From Neocallimastix lanati (nom. inval.) (taxonomy: Eukaryota > Neocallimastigomycota > Neocallimastigomycetes > Neocallimastigales > Neocallimastigaceae), in NCBI GenBank assembly GCA_016946835.1, contig JACVTC010000050.1:1025001-1089000 (forward strand): a DNA stretch of 64,000 bases, read 5' to 3'. Position numbers and translations under genes: made by a program. A model generated the notes under the pieces. It worked only from the letters and a program-made list of their open reading frames with translations. It was not told the DNA's origin and did no database searches. How positions within the stretch are numbered: the first letter of the stretch is position 1; each line of letters opens with the position of its first letter. This document shows, piece by piece, positions 24,390-40,824 of this stretch.

Positions 24390-25984
24390 GTGTTTTCTTT
24401 TACACATATATTCAAGAAATTCGGAATAAATCTAGGTAGAGCAGAAGATGCAAATGCTTATAAAATCCTGGACATACAAAATGGAACCATATATTTAAGG
24501 AGAAATGTAAAATTTTATGAAACCAAATTTATTAAAACTAAAGATATTGATATATTTAACATTAATAAAGAAATAATTTCAGACAACATAGAAGATTTAA
24601 ATAATGTTGAATTTTATCAAGACCTAATCCTTGAAGATCTTATTGATGAATTTGAAAATAATGAAAATGTAGAAAAGAATAATGAAATTAATATTACTGA
24701 AGATAATATTGACAATAACAATTATAATGAGAATATAAATTCTAATAAAAATGAAAATAACGATGAAGACATTGTTAATAAACAAAATAATGATGAGGAT
24801 GATATTATTTCAAGTAGCGAATATGAACCGCTAAATATCATATTGAATAAAATAAAAGAGAATAATAATGAAAAAATTAAAAATAATAACTATATAAGTG
24901 GTACAGAAAGCGACATAGAAAGTAATTATAATACATCCAGCGATGAATTAGTACTATTAAATGTCAAAAAAATGAAAAGAAAGATAGTCTCATCCTCTAA
25001 TGATGAAGATAATCAAAATCACAAACGTATTGAAAAGGACTCAAATATAATAGGTGAAGCTAACCATGCTGAAATATGGAATAATTGCTAGAAATAAATT
25101 CAAAAGAAGTTTTCATTCCTAGTAATATACAAGAAGCACTGAGAAGCAAGTTTAAAACTTATTGGATAATTGCCATCAATGAAGAACTAGAAAACTATGA
25201 TGCACATAAAACAACTACAAAAATAAACAAGAATCAAATAGAGAAAAACAGAAAGTTAATAAAATTAAAATGGATTTTTTCTTTAAAAACTGATGAAAAT
25301 AACAAAGTATTAAAATTTAAGGCAAGACTAATGGCCAAAAGATACACGCAAAAGAAAAATATAGATTACTTCGCAACATATTCTCCAACGTTGGAATATG
25401 AGTCCCTCAGATACCTTATTGCCTACGTCGCCAGACATCACTATGATTGCTACCAATTGGATATAAAAGGTGCATATTTAAACTCAAAAAACGATACTGA
25501 TATTTATACAGAAATCCCAGTATCTCATCCTGAATATGAGGATGGTTACTGTTGGAAACTAAATAAAGCACTATACGGTCTAAAACAAGCAGGCAGACTT
25601 TGGTATGAAGAAATTAATAATACATTAATTAATAAATTAGGATTTAATAAAACATATGCCGATAGTAACATCTATTATAAAATCATTAATGATAATGAAA
25701 AAGTGATCATAGGTCTATACGTAGACGATATGATGATCATCATAGGAAATATTAGTAATATTCAAAACACCATAAAGGAAATAAAATATGTATACACTGT
25801 TTCAAAATCAGAAGAAATAGATAGTATATTAGGGATTAAAATTACAAAAACTAAAATAGGAGAATACACTATGGATCAGTCAAAGTATATTATTAATAAA
25901 TTAAACGAATATGATATTAAAGAAGAGAAAAATAATCCATATTCAGAAATAACTGATAGTGATCTAAATAAACAAAAAAGGTAG
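24390..25984 (+). pseudogene. Copia element B fragment: integrase tail, linker and reverse transcriptase
   Basis: 24390-25081 encodes the integrase C-terminal tail (KFGINLGRAEDANAYKILD and FYETKFI) followed by an Asp/Glu/Asn-rich linker. A one-base shift near 25082 separates this from the RT frame at about 25088-25984. RT motifs: LKWIFSLKT, ARLMAKRYTQ, TYSPTLE, YQLDIKGAYLNS, ALYGLKQAGR and LYVDDMMIII. The RT breaks off after NPYSEITDSDLN, before the last RT block. Gag, protease and most of integrase are absent. The missing RNase H end may be the fragment at 43655-44298. Confidence 0.82.
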
Positions 25985-26617
25985 ATCCCACTAAATACTG
26001 AATTATATAGAGGAAAAGAAGTAGTTATTACAGAAAAACTTGATGGTGAAAATATTCATATGGATAAGGATGATTGCTTTGCTCGTAGTGACGGTGCTTC
26101 TACTAGAAGTCCCTGGACCAAGAACATTTGGAGTCCATCAAACGGATTATACTGGAGAATCCAATCTTTAATAGGTCCCGGTGAAACTATATTTGGCGAA
26201 AATTTATATGGTGAACATGCTATTAAGTATGATAATTTATCTACCTATTTCCATATATTTGGTGCAGTTGGTCCATCAAAAGAAAACCCACAATCTAATA
26301 TTTTCCATTCCTGGGAAGATTTAAAAAAAGTGTCGGAAAAATTAGAAATTCCAACAGTTCCAGTCATTTATGAAGGTATATTAGAATCTGAAAAGCAATT
26401 AAAAAAGATAATTGAAGATACAATGAAAGAACCTTCAGCCTATGGCACTACAAAGGAAGGTGTTGTCATGAGAATTAAAGATTCCTTCTTATTTGATGAC
26501 TTCTCAAAATGTGTTTGCAAATGGGTAAGACCAAATCATGTACAAGAAGGTGCTATGCATTGGACTAAAAATTGGAAACGTGCTGATTTAATTAATAACA
26601 ATGAATATTATTATTAA
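25985..26617 (+). pseudogene. RNA ligase family protein, 5'-truncated fragment
   Basis: An in-frame stretch of 210 residues directly follows the RT stop codon at 25982-25984. It contains EKLDGEN, the KxDG nucleotidyltransferase motif whose Lys takes AMP in ATP-dependent RNA ligases, then ARSDGASTRSPW, IFGENLYGEHAI, YFHIFGAV, EGVVMRI and CKWVRPNHV, matching the order of motifs in RNA-ligase-domain proteins (Pfam RNA_ligase, related to T4 Rnl2 and anticodon-repair ligases). The first methionine in this frame lies after the catalytic Lys, so it cannot be a true start and the N-terminus is lost at the junction with copia element B. Codon use is less A/T-extreme than in the transposon. Confidence 0.75.
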
Positions 26618-26689
26618 ATAAACTGTACTATGAGATAAATTTTTTAATAATTGATTATTTTCATTTATTTTAAAAGGATTTCAATTCCA

Positions 26690-26840
26690 TATAAAGCAAT
26701 TAAAAAAGATAATTGAAGATACAATGGAAGAACCTTCAGCCTATGGCACTACAAAGGAAGGTATTGTCATGAGAATTAAAGATTCCAAAAATTATAAGGA
26801 ATATCTGGGAAAATTAGTAAAGGCAAAGAGTTTGCGATAA
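26690..26840 (+). pseudogene. Duplicated piece of the RNA ligase gene
   Basis: About 100 bp (26692-26791) repeats 26394-26492 of the upstream ligase fragment almost base for base, including AGCAATTAAAAAAGATAATT and GCCTATGGCACTACAAAGGA. It then continues with different sequence (NYKEYLGKLVKAKSLR) to a stop near 26838. It may be a remnant of a second ligase copy with an alternative C-terminus. Confidence 0.7.
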
Positions 26841-27960
26841 TTTGGGATTAATAATAATTTTAATTAATATTCAGTAAATTAATATTAAATTATTATTTAT
26901 AAAGTATATAATAATAATGTAAAAATTATATAATTTATTATAGATTAAATATTTTCTCCATTAAATGATATTATTGTAAATATAAAAACAATTAAAACTG
27001 TATAGTTGTAATATTTTGAAAATTAATGTTCATACTGGTTAGAAAAATAATTTAATATAATATTATTAAATTATTGAAAAAATATTTTATTTTTATAATA
27101 CAATTTTTTATTAGAAATAATAGATGAATTTACATTAAATATCACATAAATAAAAATAAAAATAAATATTATAAAAAATATATTTACTAAGAGTTTCTGC
27201 AATTTAATTGGTTGTCTTCTATTTATTATTTTAAAATAAATTGTTTATATAAAATAATAAAATATAAAATATAGCAAAAATTTATTTAATATTAAAATTT
27301 ATTATTTATTGCACTTTTATTTAACATAAATTTCTTTTTACAAATATCAACTTACCTTCGTTATATAAAAAATAACTGGACTAAAAAATTCAATTCAATT
27401 CTTCTATTTAAAATAAAAAAAAATTACTTTGTATTTACTTAAAGTCTCTTGATAAATTCATTTTATGGATAGGTCTTTTCTCCTATAATATTTGAATACT
27501 ATTAAATTAAGTTTTTAATTTAATGTATTTTTGATTTCATACATTTCGTTCTAAATTTTTTTTATTATGATTATGATTATGATGAAAGAAATTTTAGTTT
27601 AGAAAATATGACACAACAAATAAACTTTTTTTTTTTTTTTTTAATGAGAAAATTCTTTAAATTTAAAAATTATAGAAAGAATTTCTTCAAGCTTTCAATT
27701 TTTCAAAAAAAGTAAATATTTTTTTTTATTTCACTTATTTTATTTTTTTTTTATTTTTATATCTATTTATATATATATATATAAAATAAAAAAAAAAAAA
27801 AGTACAAAATGTAAAATACTAATAATTCAAAACTTGTATGATTTTCAATAAATGAAGCTCATATACATAAAAAAAATAAAAAATGTTCAATATATACAAT
27901 TTTTTTTTTGGTTAATTATTAATAAAGAAATAACTATATAAATTCTTTCTAAAGATTTTT
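26841..27960. other. Intergenic AT-rich DNA downstream of the LRR gene
   Basis: No coding potential seen. It contains T and A homopolymers near 27625 and 27790. Confidence 0.6.
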
Positions 27961-33093
<5,133 letters not shown>

Positions 33094-34496
33094 TTTTTTC
33101 CTTTGGTATTTATTATTTAATAATTTTATTATTGTAATTATTTATAATTATGATTACTATTCTTTTTATTATTTTTATAATCAATAATAAATATTTATAA
33201 TAATTTAGTAAACCTATAAAAAGAAGAAATTATTTATTTTAAAGTATTATTTAAAAAAAAATATTTTAAAAATCTTATAAAAATAAATTAGCAAAAAAAA
33301 AAAAAGAATTATTAATTGTTAATAATTTTTTATTTACATTTAATAAAAAAAATTATTAAACTTTCAAAGAAAAATAAAGTTATATATATCATATTTTGAC
33401 TTTTATTATTAAATCGACAGATTAAAAAAAAATAAAAACGAATTTTATATTGAAATATTCTTTTCATTTTTCATTGTCATGTAAATATATAATTATAAAA
33501 AAATAACGAAAGATATAATAATTTTAATATTTAAAAATAATAATTAAAATTGTTAAAACAAACATTAGTTTAAAAATATATATTACATAAAAAATCAAAA
33601 ATTTTTTAAATTACATTTTTAAAAATATAATTTACAGAATTCTTTTAAATTGCAATTAATTTACTATATTCATGAATGCTCGAAAAGAATGAATATAAAA
33701 GAGGTAAAAAACTATTTATTAAAAATTATTAAAAAAAATGGTAACTTAATGCAGTCATTTAAACATTATTTATATATAAAAAAAATAATATGGAAATGTC
33801 AATGGTATATTAGTAATCTTAATAATCTTAAAAAAAATGATAAAGTCAGTAGGAATAAATTATACAATGTAAATAAACTATTAAAAATATTTATTTTGTA
33901 TTCCTTGTGAATATTATATGGTTTATCGTGTTGTCGATATTTGATTCTAATATGGACAATATATTTAAACAATTGAGTAATAGAGTCATATGATGAAGTC
34001 GAATTAGTATATATTAATTATATGTTCGATTCATCCTATTTATTATTTATAAGTTGTGATCGAACTAAACCCTAATTTTGAAAAAAAATATTTATTATAG
34101 TAATTATTAATAATTTATTCTTTAATAATATTTCTGTATAAATAATTTATAGAAATATTTATTCTTTTGGTCTTTAATTTAGTCGAAATGAATCTACAAT
34201 TTCTTATTTTTTTTATTTTTTTAAAAAAAAATTGTTATTCTTTTTTACTCTAAGACATTTTTTCATCGTTTAAATCCGTTTTTTAAAATATTTTTAAAAC
34301 TATTTATCTGTTAAATGTATAAATAAACCGAATTAATCAAATGAAAAAAAAAAAAAAAAACATTAATTAATGAAAAAGTACTTTAAAATATTACCTCGAT
34401 TTATAAATATTCATTACTTTTATATTCTTAATTATCAAATAATTTAATTTTAAATATTTTAAATATATTAATAGTAGTGATAATAATAGAGGTAGC
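33094..34496. other. Intergenic AT-rich DNA upstream of the LRR gene
   Basis: An 86-codon lysine-rich frame at 33650-33910 has no recognisable domain and is not called as a gene. The LRR gene promoter must lie in the first part, but no element can be named. Confidence 0.55.
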
Positions 34497-34619
<123 letters not shown>

Positions 34620-35917
34620 TGTTAAAAGTCAATAGTTTGGGTTTTATAATTATGTCAACTTTATTAATATATTTTATGATAAAGAGCTACAAATATTTAA
34701 ATTTAATAAATTTACATGCTTTTATATTATTACATTGTGGCTCATACATTACATATATAACAAATACATTTTAATACATTTAACGTATATTTCATATTTA
34801 TTTCACATATTCTAACATTCCCCCCTCAAACCAAATTATTTTAAAAGAATAATTTTGGTTTGAAAGTGAATATGTGTACTATACTATCTCTATATCTATA
34901 CCAATATTAATATGCTATAATTTAATTTTCATTAATTGTAATTTTATATACTTATTTATATATTAGCTTGTTTTATTTTAACAACTATATTATTACCCTA
35001 TATTAATATGACATTTTTGTGGTTAAACGTCTTAAAACCTTTATATTTTTATTATGGATAAAATTATTAATTATTATATTCAAGTTATATTTTTTCGGAT
35101 TGGTTACTCTTATTTGTACCATCCTATTATTATATTTTGGCAACCTCATTGGGAATTACGCCTAATTGACAACACATGGTTTACCTCTTTGGTTTTATGT
35201 ACTCTTGACAACACATGGTTTAACTCTCTGGTTTTTACGTCTATATTTATATTTGACAACTCTTATAGTTAACCGCTATGGTTTCACGTCATTTTATTTA
35301 ATTATTAGCTTGATTAGTTGTGAATAAATAGCCTTTAATATTCAAAAGTTGTTTATTTACTAATTAATGATTTAATTTATATTCTTTATTAATCTTTATT
35401 AAGAGTCTCAAAAATATTTGCATATTAATTTGTCACGTCTCTCATTTATTTTATACGTGTCTTATCTTCTAATTTATTATTTTATTAGTATATTATTTAT
35501 TTCAGGGGAATTTTCTTTCATAAAATACTTAATTTTTACGCGTTTTCATATTCTTGAAACTTTAAGATCATTTTTCTTCAAATTAGATCAATCTTCACTA
35601 AAGTTGACATAATGACAACTTTTATCATAAATTCTGGATCCTAGGTATTTTAGTTGACATTTTTCTAGTCCGGCTAAGGATATAAATATTCCTTTAAAGA
35701 GTCGATGAGACTCTTAATCTGTTAAAAGTCAATAGTTTGGGTTTTATAATTATGTCAACTTTATTAATATATTTTATGATAAAGAGCTGCAAATATTTAA
35801 ATTTAATAAATTTACATGCTTTTATATTAATACATTGTGGCTCATACATTACATATATAACAAATACATTTTAATACATTTAACGTATATTTCATATTTA
35901 TTTCACATATTCTAACA
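34620..35917 (-). mobile_element. Young non-autonomous LTR retrotransposon (1298 bp)
   Basis: Two 198-bp LTRs (34620-34817 and 35720-35917) differ at only two positions that I can see. In minus orientation they start TGTTAGAATATG and end CTTTTAACA. The flanks show ATAAT on both sides, a possible 5-bp duplication, though inside AAT repeats. The minus strand has a polypurine tract (GAGGGGGGAA) at the 3' LTR and the primer site GATTAAGAGTCTCAT at 35719-35705. The 902-bp interior has no credible gene. It contains a hairpin at 34826-34861 and three imperfect copies of a TTGACAACACATGGTTTAAC unit at about 35165-35290. The family must use proteins from another element. Confidence 0.9.
35165..35290. 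repeat. Internal tandem repeat of the LTR element, three copies
   Basis: Units begin TTGACAACACATGGTTTACC, TTGACAACACATGGTTTAAC and TTGACAACTCTTATAGTTAA, each followed by CT(T/C)TGGTTTTACGT-like sequence, about 40-45 bp per unit. Confidence 0.75.
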
Positions 35918-35989
35918 ATAATAATAATAATGATAATAATAATAATGATAATAATAATAATGATAATAATAATAATAATAATAATAATG

Positions 35990-36023
<34 letters not shown>

Positions 36024-36046
36024 TAATAATAATAATAATAATAATG

Positions 36047-36103
<57 letters not shown>
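35918..36103. repeat. (AAT)n with interspersed GAT, right flank of LTR element
   Basis: An AAT array with regularly spaced AATGAT variants in its left part continues directly from the LTR end. Confidence 0.95.
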
Positions 36104-36560
36104 TAAAATATTGTAAAATTAAAAATGAAATATAGAATACTTTTAAAAAGTAATTAAAGTTTCAATAATTTAAAAATTATCAGAAAAGCTAATATAATTC
36201 AAATTTAAAAATTAAAAATTTTTTTAATATACTTTTAAAGTTAAAAAAATTGTACTTAATCGTATATTTTATTGTAGAAAAAAAAAATATTCTCTTTCAT
36301 TTTAAAAAATAAAAAACAGAATCATTTGATATAATAAATATAATAAGTATTATAAATATATATTCTACCATAATTATTAAATATATATAATTATTAAAAG
36401 GAATTATTTAACAATAATAAAAAAAATAAAAAATAAAATAGAGTAAAAAATAGAGTAAAATATACTTAATAATATAACTGAAAAGTCTTTTCTTTATGAT
36501 ATTTTATTCATTTATTATCATTATTATTATCATTAATTATTATTCTACATTATTATAATT
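36104..36560. other. AT-rich non-coding DNA
   Basis: Nothing recognisable beyond low-complexity sequence. Confidence 0.55.
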
Positions 36561-37150
36561 ATTTTATGCTTCAAATAATAAATTATAAAATACATTTTTT
36601 ACAAATACATTGTGGCTTATATTTACTTTTAATATTATATATTACTGTTTCATTTGTAATAACATTATTATTCTGAAAAATAATTTAGTTTACGAATATG
36701 TGCATGCATTATATTTATTAACTATAATTTAATTACATTTTTATTCTATAATCTATAACTTTATTGAATGATTTTAAAACCTTTAATAATGTAATAATAA
36801 TTAAGTTATATATTATAAAATCATTCAATAAACTTTCATCTTATATTGACTTATTACCCATATATGTTTGATCCATCTTGTTTCTTATTTGACATAATCA
36901 TAATTTGTATTTTCAAATACTTTTTCACGTTGAAGATGTTATTATGGACGATGTATATGAATTTTAATTTCAAAAACATTTTTAAGAGGAAAGGAGACTC
37001 TTTAATTATTAATTCAGTTTATTAATTGTTATGTCAACTTTTTTATATTTTTTATTTTAAAGAGCTACTCATAAATAATAAATGATAACGATATTCTTTA
37101 TCATTATATTGTGGCTTAGATATCATCTAGTTTAACATGCATTTAGAGTT
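36560..37150 (-). mobile_element. Old, degraded copy of the same non-autonomous LTR element
   Basis: About 36600-36670 matches the LTR end (ACAAATACATTGTGGCT, then CATTTGTAATAACATT). Interior matches follow (AAAATAATTT near 36680, GAATATGTG near 36697, ACTATAATTTAATT near 36721). A primer-site-like GAGACTCTTTAATTATT near 36985 is followed by LTR sequence (TTATGTCAACTTTTTTATAT, AAAGAGCTAC, TATTGTGGCT) to about 37120. Same orientation as the young copy. Boundaries are approximate. Confidence 0.55.
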
Positions 37151-38389
37151 TGTATTAATAATTATATAAAGTTTTTTAATCAAATAGATAGAAAAAAATG
37201 AAATGAATAAATTTATATTTATAAACATAGATATATGCTAATCTATTTATTTTTATTTATTTTATATGGATGATATAACCAAAAAAATATTTATTAATTG
37301 GAGTTTTCTTTTTGTCAATATTTAATTTAATTTAATTTTTTATCGTATTTTTATAATAAAATTAAAGCATTAATTATAAATTCAATCCATTTCTCTCTTT
37401 TTTAATTATTCAAGACAATTTTTATTAAAGCATGGCATGCTTCTTTTTTGTATGCTTTAACAGTGAATATTTTATATATATCACATGAATTTTCAATGAT
37501 TTACATTTCAATACTACATTTTTGTAATGTTTAATACATTATTTTTGTAAAATTTTATATATATATTTCAGCAAATAAAATTTCAGTATAAAAAAATTTT
37601 TTTCAAATCATTTGTATTAAATCAATAGTAATAATATATGACATTCTATTTATTATTATTATATTGGAGATAATATATATTAATTATCTATCTCCAATAT
37701 AATAGAATATATGCTACTCTATATAAACCTTTTATCTTTTTATATATATATTTTTACTTGATATTCTATTCTATTATATTATATTGTATTATATTTTATT
37801 ATAATCCATCATAAAAAAAGGTGAACTACTTTGAAGATACATATATTAAAGTATACTGTAATATATTCAAGCATTATTTTATATATCATTCATCATATAT
37901 TACAATATATTCTTTTCTTCTTTTCTATACTAGACAAAAACGCTTATATAATATTGGAGTTTTTTTTTTTATTTTTTTTTTTTTTATTTTTTTATTATCT
38001 TGTTTAGTTCACTCGTTAAATTTAAAGTTAGTTTTAAAAATAAGAAAAGAATAAACGGTTAATAATAATTTATACATTTATTATTAGTGTAAGATTATTA
38101 TTAATAACATATTACATATAACATATAACATAAAATATATTATGTAAGTTATCAATCAAATATTAATTTCAAAATTATATTATACAATTTCTTTAAAAAT
38201 TCAACAACATATTTTAAGTAATTAAGTAGAAAAAACCAACGGAAATTTGAATTAAAATTATTTTTCTAAAACAGATTTTTTTTTTTTTTTTTTTTTTTAA
38301 TTTTTATTGTTAAATTGATAATAATTAATAAATAAGAAGTACTAACAATTATTTTTTTTAAATATATATTCTATTGCCAAAAATCAATC
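37151..38389. other. Intergenic DNA with a 16-bp hairpin
   Basis: No gene called. TATTATATTGGAGATA at 37657-37672 is repeated inverted at 37689-37704, a perfect 16-bp stem with a 16-nt loop. The 77-codon frame at 37821-38054 is Phe/Ile-rich low-complexity sequence. Confidence 0.6.
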
Positions 38390-38520
38390 ATATTTCAATA
38401 TTCAATATTCATTATTCAATTTTCATTATTCAATATTCAATATTCATTATTCAATATTCATTGTTCAATATTCAATATTCATTATTCATTTTTCATTATT
38501 CAATATTCAATATTCAATAG
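38390..38520. repeat. TTCAATATTCATTA repeats upstream of THR1
   Basis: Roughly ten imperfect copies of ATTCAATATTCA / TTATTCAAT occupy the 130 bp ending about 95 bp before the THR1 start codon. This is presumably promoter or 5' leader sequence; function is unknown. Confidence 0.8.
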
Positions 38521-38615
38521 TTGTAATAATAAAAGGAAAAAAAAAAAAAACTTAACAAGAAAAAAAAAAAGAAGAAAATAATAATAAAATAAATTAAATA
38601 AATATATATAACAAA

Positions 38616-39625
38616 ATGAAAGATTTCGTAATAAAAGTTCCATCATCAACTTCTAATATTGGACCAGGATTTGATGTATTAGGTCTTGGATTAAAATTAT
38701 TTTTAACCATTGATGTAAAAGTACATAATGATGAAAGACCATCAACAATTAATTACACTGATAAAACACCAAAAGGTTCAGTTCCTTTAGATCTTGAACA
38801 AATTTAATTACAAAAACAGCATTATATCTTGCACGTTCCTATGGAACTACACTTCCAAATGGATTAGAAATTATGGTAGATAACGATATTCCATTAGGTC
38901 GTGGCTTAGGTTCATCAGGTACAGCTATTGTTGCTGGTGTAATGTTAGCCAATCATGCATGTGAATTAAATTTACCAAAAGAAAGATTATTAGATTATTG
39001 TGTTATGGTGGAAGGACACCCAGATAACGTTGCTGCTTCCTTATTAGGTGGTTTTGTATGTAGTTATTTAAACGAAAAAGCCACCCAACTTCCAAAAATG
39101 GTATGGGGTGCTGAAAATACCGTTAAACAAGAAAATATTCCATATAAAACTAGTGCATGTATAAAAATGAAATGGTCAAAAGCTGTAAAAGTTGTTGTTA
39201 TTCCAAAATATGAATTAGCAACAAAATTAGCACGTTCAGTCCTTCCAAAATTATACGATCGTAGTGATGTTGTTTTCAATCTTCAAAGAGTCACAGTCCT
39301 TACCCACGCTTTAGGTTTTGATAATCCAGATCCAGAAGTTATACATGAAGCAATGCAAGATAGAATTCACCAACACTATAGACAAGAATTAATTCCAGGA
39401 CTTCCAGAAATTCTTGCATTAAAACCAGGATTTATAGATGGTTTTATTGGTGCTTGTATGAGTGGTGCAGGTCCAACTCTTTTAATTTTAGCCACAGATA
39501 ACTTTGAAGCTATCGGTAAGAAGATTCAAGATATATTTTTAAAGTACACTGATGTAAATGGAAAGAAAATCGATAGTTATGTTAAAGTTTTAGATGTATT
39601 TGAAGATGGTGCTATTATATGTTAA
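38616..39625 (+). CDS. THR1: Homoserine kinase (one frameshift in the sequence)
   Basis: A GHMP-family kinase that phosphorylates L-homoserine with ATP in threonine synthesis. The frame opens MKDFVIKVPSSTSNIGPGFD and breaks after DLEQ near 38800. It resumes one frame later as LITKTALYLARSYG, which matches the corresponding segment in fungal homoserine kinases. One missing A in the run at about 38798-38803 explains the break. Downstream are the ATP-binding GHMP motif PLGRGLGSSGTA (from about 38891), EGHPDNVAAS, VFNLQR, DRIHQHYR and SGAGPTLL. About 336 residues if the base is restored, normal for the family, with no introns. The surrounding frame is well conserved, so a sequencing or assembly error is more likely than a pseudogene. 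Confidence 0.9.
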
Positions 39626-40824
39626 TAGAAATAATTTCATCCGCATATTAATTAATTCTTTATTTAATAATAAGTATTTTAACAATAATCAACAAATAAT
39701 TATTACAAATCATGCTTTTTTTTTTCTCCCCTACCTTTTTTTAAAAATATTTCTATTGTAATTCATTTTTATTTTTAATTAATAACCTCTTTTTATTTTT
39801 ATTAAATAATATTCAATTAATTATTATATATAAATATAAAAAAAGCAATAATCATTTATAAAAAGAAATTATCATTATATATATTATTAGTTAGTAATAA
39901 TATTTATAAATAATAAAAATTATAAAAAAAAAAAAAAAAATAAAAAAAAAAAAAATGAAAAAAAAGAATTAAAAAAAAAAAAAAAAAAAAAAAAATAGAA
40001 AAAAAAATTAATATTTATTTAGACTTTTTATGAAAATAAAAATAAAAGCAGTTGTTTTTTATTTAAAAAAAAAAAATAAAATAAAATAAAAAATAAAAAA
40101 TAAAAAAAAAAAAAAAAAAAAGAAAAAAAAAGAAAGAAAACAATAATAATAATTTATATATATAATTATAAATTATAAATGTATATATTTATTTTTATTT
40201 TATAGTTATAATTTTATATATCTACTTTTATATAATTCTATTCAACTTCATTTATTAGAGTTTTAAAAGAAAAAAAAAATAATGTATATATATTTATTAT
40301 AAAGATAAAATAGAAAATCAGTGGTATATATCTATTTTTTTTTTATTTTTATTTTTATTTTTTTTCTGTTGTGATAGAGATTATAAATTATTATTTTTAT
40401 TATTATAATTAAGATATGTTAATTTTGATCAAAATGAAAAGTTTTGCTTTATTTTTATTTATTGATCAAATAATTTTTAATATCCACATTCCTTTATAAT
40501 ATTTAAGTTTTAGAGAATTCTAAAAAAAAAAAAAATAATTTTGGGACGATTACATAAGAATTAGTTGATAAAAAGTTAAAATTTATTATATATAAAAAAA
40601 AGGAAAATTTATATATAAAAAAAATTTTTTTTTTATTATTTTTTTGTTTAATATATGATAGTCGTTATTAATAGTCATTATTAATTTTTTATTTTATATT
40701 TTTGCTTAATATATGTACATATGTACATTACTATTTTTTTTTTTGTTTATTAATAAATAAATAAATAAATAAATAATTAAATAATTAATTAATTAAATAA
40801 TCATTTCCCGTCCTCCCCTCTATT
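39626..40824. other. Intergenic between THR1 and the D123-ZZ gene (convergent 3' ends)
   Basis: Dominated by long A runs (39926-40000, 40068-40125) and T runs. No coding sequence seen. Both neighbouring genes end here, so their terminators must lie in it. Confidence 0.65.

Noticed and set aside
33650-33910. 86-codon frame as a host gene
   Set aside because: Lys/Asn/Ile-rich with no recognisable domain or conserved motif. Expected by chance in DNA of this composition.
35054-35612. Two short frames inside the small LTR element
   Set aside because: They overlap the non-coding tandem repeats and show no Gag or pol motif.
37821-38054. 77-codon Phe-rich frame
   Set aside because: Built on T homopolymers. 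No domain or conservation signal visible.
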